A DNA stretch of 8,308 nucleotides from Pseudomonadota bacterium. Its GTDB lineage: Bacteria; Desulfobacterota; Desulfobulbia; Desulfobulbales; JAGXFP01. The translations under genes and the position numbers were made by a program. Position 1 is the first letter of the stretch; every line of letters starts with the position of its first letter. Location: NCBI GenBank assembly GCA_030673265.1, contig DAOVJK010000124.1, positions 1 to 8,308 on the forward strand, read 5' to 3'. Positions 5,892-8,308 of the stretch are shown in pieces. The notes under the pieces were generated by a model. The model saw only the letters and a list, made by a program, of their open reading frames with translations. It searched no databases and was not told the DNA's origin.

Positions 5892-6638
5892 ATGACAGAC
5901 ACAACAGAACTGGACCTCGGTAACATCCCAACCAATGTGGCGATCATCATGGATGGCAACGGCAGATGGGCTCAGAACCGCGGCCTGCCACGACCGGTCG
6001 GTCATAAGCACGGGGTAGAATCTGTGCAGGATATTGTCCGCGCCGCCGCCAAGCTAGGCGTTAAAATCCTTACCCTGTATGCCTTTTCAACCGAGAACTG
6101 GAACCGCCCCCCCCTGGAAGTTCAGGCTCTGATGGGACTCCTCAAGACCTTTCTCCAAAACGAACTTAAAACCATAACTGACAATAATGTCTGCCTGAAA
6201 TGTCTGGGCCAGAAGGAACGATTACCGAACGAGGTTCGCCAGGTTCTGGACAACGCTATTGCTCAAACAGCCGATAACAACGGCCTTATTCTTAATCTGG
6301 CCCTCAGTTACGGCGGCAGAAACGAGATCGTCCGGGCTGTTCAACAAATTGCCGCTGAGTGTCGGCAGGGACTGATCAAGCCGGAAGAGATTGACGATGC
6401 TTTGGTGTCAGCCCATCTGGACACAGCCGGTCAACCTGACCCCGACTTACTAATCAGAACCGGCGGAGAATCACGACTAAGTAATTTTCTGCTCTGGCAG
6501 TTATCATACGCAGAGATATATATCACCGATACCCTATGGCCGGATTTCCGTAAGAATGACTTCATCTCGGCCCTGATCGATTTCCAAAATCGGCAGAGGC
6601 GTTTTGGCAAAACCTCAAAGCAGGTAACCGAATCTTGA
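5892..6638 (+). CDS. uppS: undecaprenyl diphosphate synthase (cis-prenyltransferase)
   Basis: A 248-residue cytoplasmic enzyme at the membrane that adds isopentenyl units in cis to farnesyl diphosphate to give undecaprenyl diphosphate, the precursor of the lipid carrier for peptidoglycan and O-antigen. Motifs in order: VAIIMDGNGRWA (16-27) with the catalytic D21; GHKHG (37-41); LYAFSTENWNRP (62-73); ALSYGGRNEI (137-146); DLLIRTGGESRLSNFLLWQ (185-203); YITDTLWPDF (210-219); and RQRRFGK (234-240). Length fits the family (E. coli 253). The ATG at 5892 gives a 10-residue lead into NIP, as usual, but the 20 bases before it are C-rich with no ribosome binding site. The 76-nt gap after frr shows only a tiny AACC/GGTT repeat. 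Its stop overlaps the start of cdsA. Confidence 0.96.
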   Translation: MTDTTELDLGNIPTNVAIIMDGNGRWAQNRGLPRPVGHKHGVESVQDIVRAAAKLGVKILTLYAFSTENWNRPPLEVQALMGLLKTFLQNELKTITDNNVCLKCLGQKERLPNEVRQVLDNAIAQTADNNGLILNLALSYGGRNEIVRAVQQIAAECRQGLIKPEEIDDALVSAHLDTAGQPDPDLLIRTGGESRLSNFLLWQLSYAEIYITDTLWPDFRKNDFISALIDFQNRQRRFGKTSKQVTES

Positions 6639-7459
6639 ATCTAACGAGAATAGCAACCGGACTCGTTATAACCAGCTGCTGGTTGGCCCTTTTGTTCTAC
6701 GGTCCTTTCTGGCTCTTCTGGCTTACCTTCCTGGCCCTTGGCGCCCTGGCCCTTAATGAATATCTTACCATGACCATGAGCGGTTGCAGCCACAGGGACA
6801 AAATAACCGGTACCATCTTAGGCCTGCTCCCCCTGCTGGCCGCATATGCAGAAACGTCTGAAGCTGTCGCGGCGGGTCTCTTTCTGGCTCTTTTCTTATT
6901 AATCATTTACAGCCTGAGCCGCTATGCCACCTTGAATAGCGAAACCTCGGAGTTTAACGCCTTCGCTTTGATGTTACGGATCGGTTTCGGCATCTTCTAC
7001 GTGGGCTTCAGCTTCGCCCATTTCCCTCTCCTGCTCACGCTCGACGAAGGCCAACATTTGTTGATCCTGCTGACGGTCATTACTGTCTTTTCCGATTCCT
7101 TCGCGTACTATACCGGTAAGATGCTAGGTCGACATAAATTGGCGCCAGACATCAGCCCCGGCAAAACCATCGAAGGCCTGCTCGGCGGTCTGTTCGGCAG
7201 CATTCTCGGGGCAATCATTGTCTGCCTCTGGTTCTTTCCCGATTATTCCCTGGCCAAGATCTCAATCCTTACCGTTTTTCTCAGTATGATCGGGGTGCTA
7301 GGCGACCTTACCGAATCAATGATCAAGCGCACCATGGGCGTGAAGGATTCCGGCAACATCCTGCCCGGCCACGGCGGCATACTTGACCGCCTTGATTCTT
7401 TGATGATCGCGGCTCCGGTTCTTTTTTATATGCTTCATTTCGGCATAATCAACTTCTGA
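6635..7459 (+). CDS. cdsA: phosphatidate cytidylyltransferase (CDP-diglyceride synthase)
   Basis: A 274-residue polytopic inner-membrane enzyme that joins CTP and phosphatidate into CDP-diacylglycerol, the branch point of phospholipid synthesis. About seven or eight hydrophobic segments are visible (about 7-24, 25-41, 58-74, 80-95, 111-130, 141-158, 181-202, 209-225, 255-272). Conserved C-terminal motifs: FSDSFAYYTGKMLGRHKLAP (152-171), ISPGKTIEG (173-181), GDLTESMIKRTMGVKDSG (223-240) and LPGHGGILDRLDS (243-255), the family signature with its metal-binding acidic residues. The start is TTG at 6635, overlapping the uppS stop as TTGA; an AGG at 6622-6624 is the only ribosome binding site, so translational coupling to uppS is likely. 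The next Met is residue 46, well inside the conserved part. Confidence 0.96.
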   Translation: MNLTRIATGLVITSCWLALLFYGPFWLFWLTFLALGALALNEYLTMTMSGCSHRDKITGTILGLLPLLAAYAETSEAVAAGLFLALFLLIIYSLSRYATLNSETSEFNAFALMLRIGFGIFYVGFSFAHFPLLLTLDEGQHLLILLTVITVFSDSFAYYTGKMLGRHKLAPDISPGKTIEGLLGGLFGSILGAIIVCLWFFPDYSLAKISILTVFLSMIGVLGDLTESMIKRTMGVKDSGNILPGHGGILDRLDSLMIAAPVLFYMLHFGIINF

Positions 7460-7483
7460 TCTCCGACTGACGGGTAGCAATAA

Positions 7484-8308
7484 ATGGCTAAAAACATTTC
7501 TCTGCTTGGCTCAACCGGCTCTATTGGCCGTAACGTCCTGGAGGTTGTACGGCAACATCCCGGCCGCTTTAACGTTGTCGGACTAGCCGCTGGCAGTAAT
7601 ATCAAGCTCCTCAAAAGACAGATAGAGGAGTTCGCGCCGGAGCTGGTTTCTGTTGGCGAGCCGGATCTAGCCGGAGAGCTGATCCAGAGCCTGCCCCCTG
7701 CCTGGAATGACCGGGTACTATCCGGAACGAAAGGCAACGAACGGGTTGCCACTATCCCCTCGGCCAGGATGGTCGTTTCCGCAATCGTCGGGGCCGCAGG
7801 TTTAACCCCAACGCTGGCCGCCATCAGGGCCGGTAAGGACATCGGTCTTGCCAACAAGGAAACCCTGGTAATGGCTGGCGATCTGGTCATGGAGGAAGTC
7901 AGGCGCCACAAAATCAACCTCCGCCCCATCGACAGTGAACACAGCGCCATAGACCAAGGCCTTGACGCCGGCCGCCGCGAGGACGTCTCCCGGCTGATCC
8001 TGACCGCCTCGGGCGGCCCTTTTTTCAGGTGCAGCAAAGAAGAGATCAACAACGTTACTCCAGAACAGGCCCTTAACCATCCAAACTGGGACATGGGCGC
8101 CAAGATATCCATCGACTCTGCCACCCTTATCAACAAGGGGTTGGAGGTTATCGAAGCTCGATATCTCTTTGACATCGAGGTGAACAAGATCGAAGTGCTG
8201 ATCCACCCCCAGTCTATAGTCCACTCCATGGTCGAATACCGGGACGGCTCGTTTATAGCCCATCTCGGTATTCCGGACATGAAGATACCCATCGCCTATG
8301 CCCTTACC
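7484..8308 (+). CDS. dxr: 1-deoxy-D-xylulose 5-phosphate reductoisomerase, 3' end cut by window edge
   Basis: 275 codons are open to the window edge; full-length members have about 385-400. The enzyme rearranges and reduces DXP to MEP with NADPH and a divalent metal, the first committed step of the MEP isoprenoid pathway. Motifs: GSTGSIG (9-15), the NADPH loop; GLANKETLVMAG (121-132); IDSEHSA (149-155) with metal ligands D150 and E152; TASGGPFF (174-181); HPNWDMGAKISIDSATLINK (199-218) then GLEVIEA with ligand E221; HPQSIVHSMVEY (241-252), the flexible substrate loop region. D157 stands where most members have Phe (AIFQ). The missing part is mainly the C-terminal helical domain. Start ATG lies 24 nt after cdsA with a weak CGGGT before it. 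Its product line feeds UppS upstream in the operon. Confidence 0.96.
   Translation, partial: MAKNISLLGSTGSIGRNVLEVVRQHPGRFNVVGLAAGSNIKLLKRQIEEFAPELVSVGEPDLAGELIQSLPPAWNDRVLSGTKGNERVATIPSARMVVSAIVGAAGLTPTLAAIRAGKDIGLANKETLVMAGDLVMEEVRRHKINLRPIDSEHSAIDQGLDAGRREDVSRLILTASGGPFFRCSKEEINNVTPEQALNHPNWDMGAKISIDSATLINKGLEVIEARYLFDIEVNKIEVLIHPQSIVHSMVEYRDGSFIAHLGIPDMKIPIAYALT

Noticed and set aside
7435..8292. 285-residue minus-strand frame
   Set aside because: It is antisense to dxr, which shows every expected motif on the plus strand; the minus product is low-complexity and Ser/Arg-rich.

Overview
The window looks like an ordinary chromosomal segment from a Gram-negative bacterium. It carries lipopolysaccharide inner-core heptose genes (waaF, gmhB) next to the widely conserved translation, lipid and isoprenoid cluster rpsB-tsf-pyrH-frr-uppS-cdsA-dxr. 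Moderate GC content, an EF-Ts of only 197 residues, a Cys-rich C-terminal motif in WaaF and an Ala/Lys/Glu-rich tail on S2 fit Desulfobacterota (the former sulfate-reducing Deltaproteobacteria) best. That placement is inference from protein style, not a database match.

Layout. (1) 1-413, minus: a DUF523/TudS-type iron-sulfur protein, cut by the left edge. (2) 528-845, plus: a small FtsB/DivIC-like divisome protein. (3) 847-2492, minus: waaF then gmhB, overlapping by 4 nt and driven by a good sigma70-like promoter at 2551-2578. GmhB and FtsB end tail to tail with a single base between them. (4) 2493-2768: a divergent intergenic region with promoters on both strands and a structured rpsB leader that may fold as a pseudoknot. 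(5) 2769-8308, plus: rpsB, tsf, pyrH, frr, uppS, cdsA and a 3'-truncated dxr, all in one direction and probably one operon with internal RNA hairpins between rpsB/tsf and tsf/pyrH.

How the genes work together. S2, EF-Ts and the ribosome recycling factor serve translation. UMP kinase supplies UDP/UTP and CTP precursors. CdsA uses CTP to make CDP-diacylglycerol for phospholipids. Dxr opens the MEP isoprenoid pathway, whose products UppS elongates into undecaprenyl diphosphate, the lipid carrier for peptidoglycan and O-antigen. GmhB and WaaF make and attach core heptose. The region therefore joins protein synthesis with envelope growth.

I see no mobile element, CRISPR array, tRNA, rRNA or defence system. 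The points worth a second look are modest: the five near-identical 24-bp repeats in the 3' end of rpsB, the rpsB leader structure, a DUF523 protein missing a conserved loop, the rpsB-tsf hairpin, and the contrast between strong and nearly absent ribosome binding sites within one operon.
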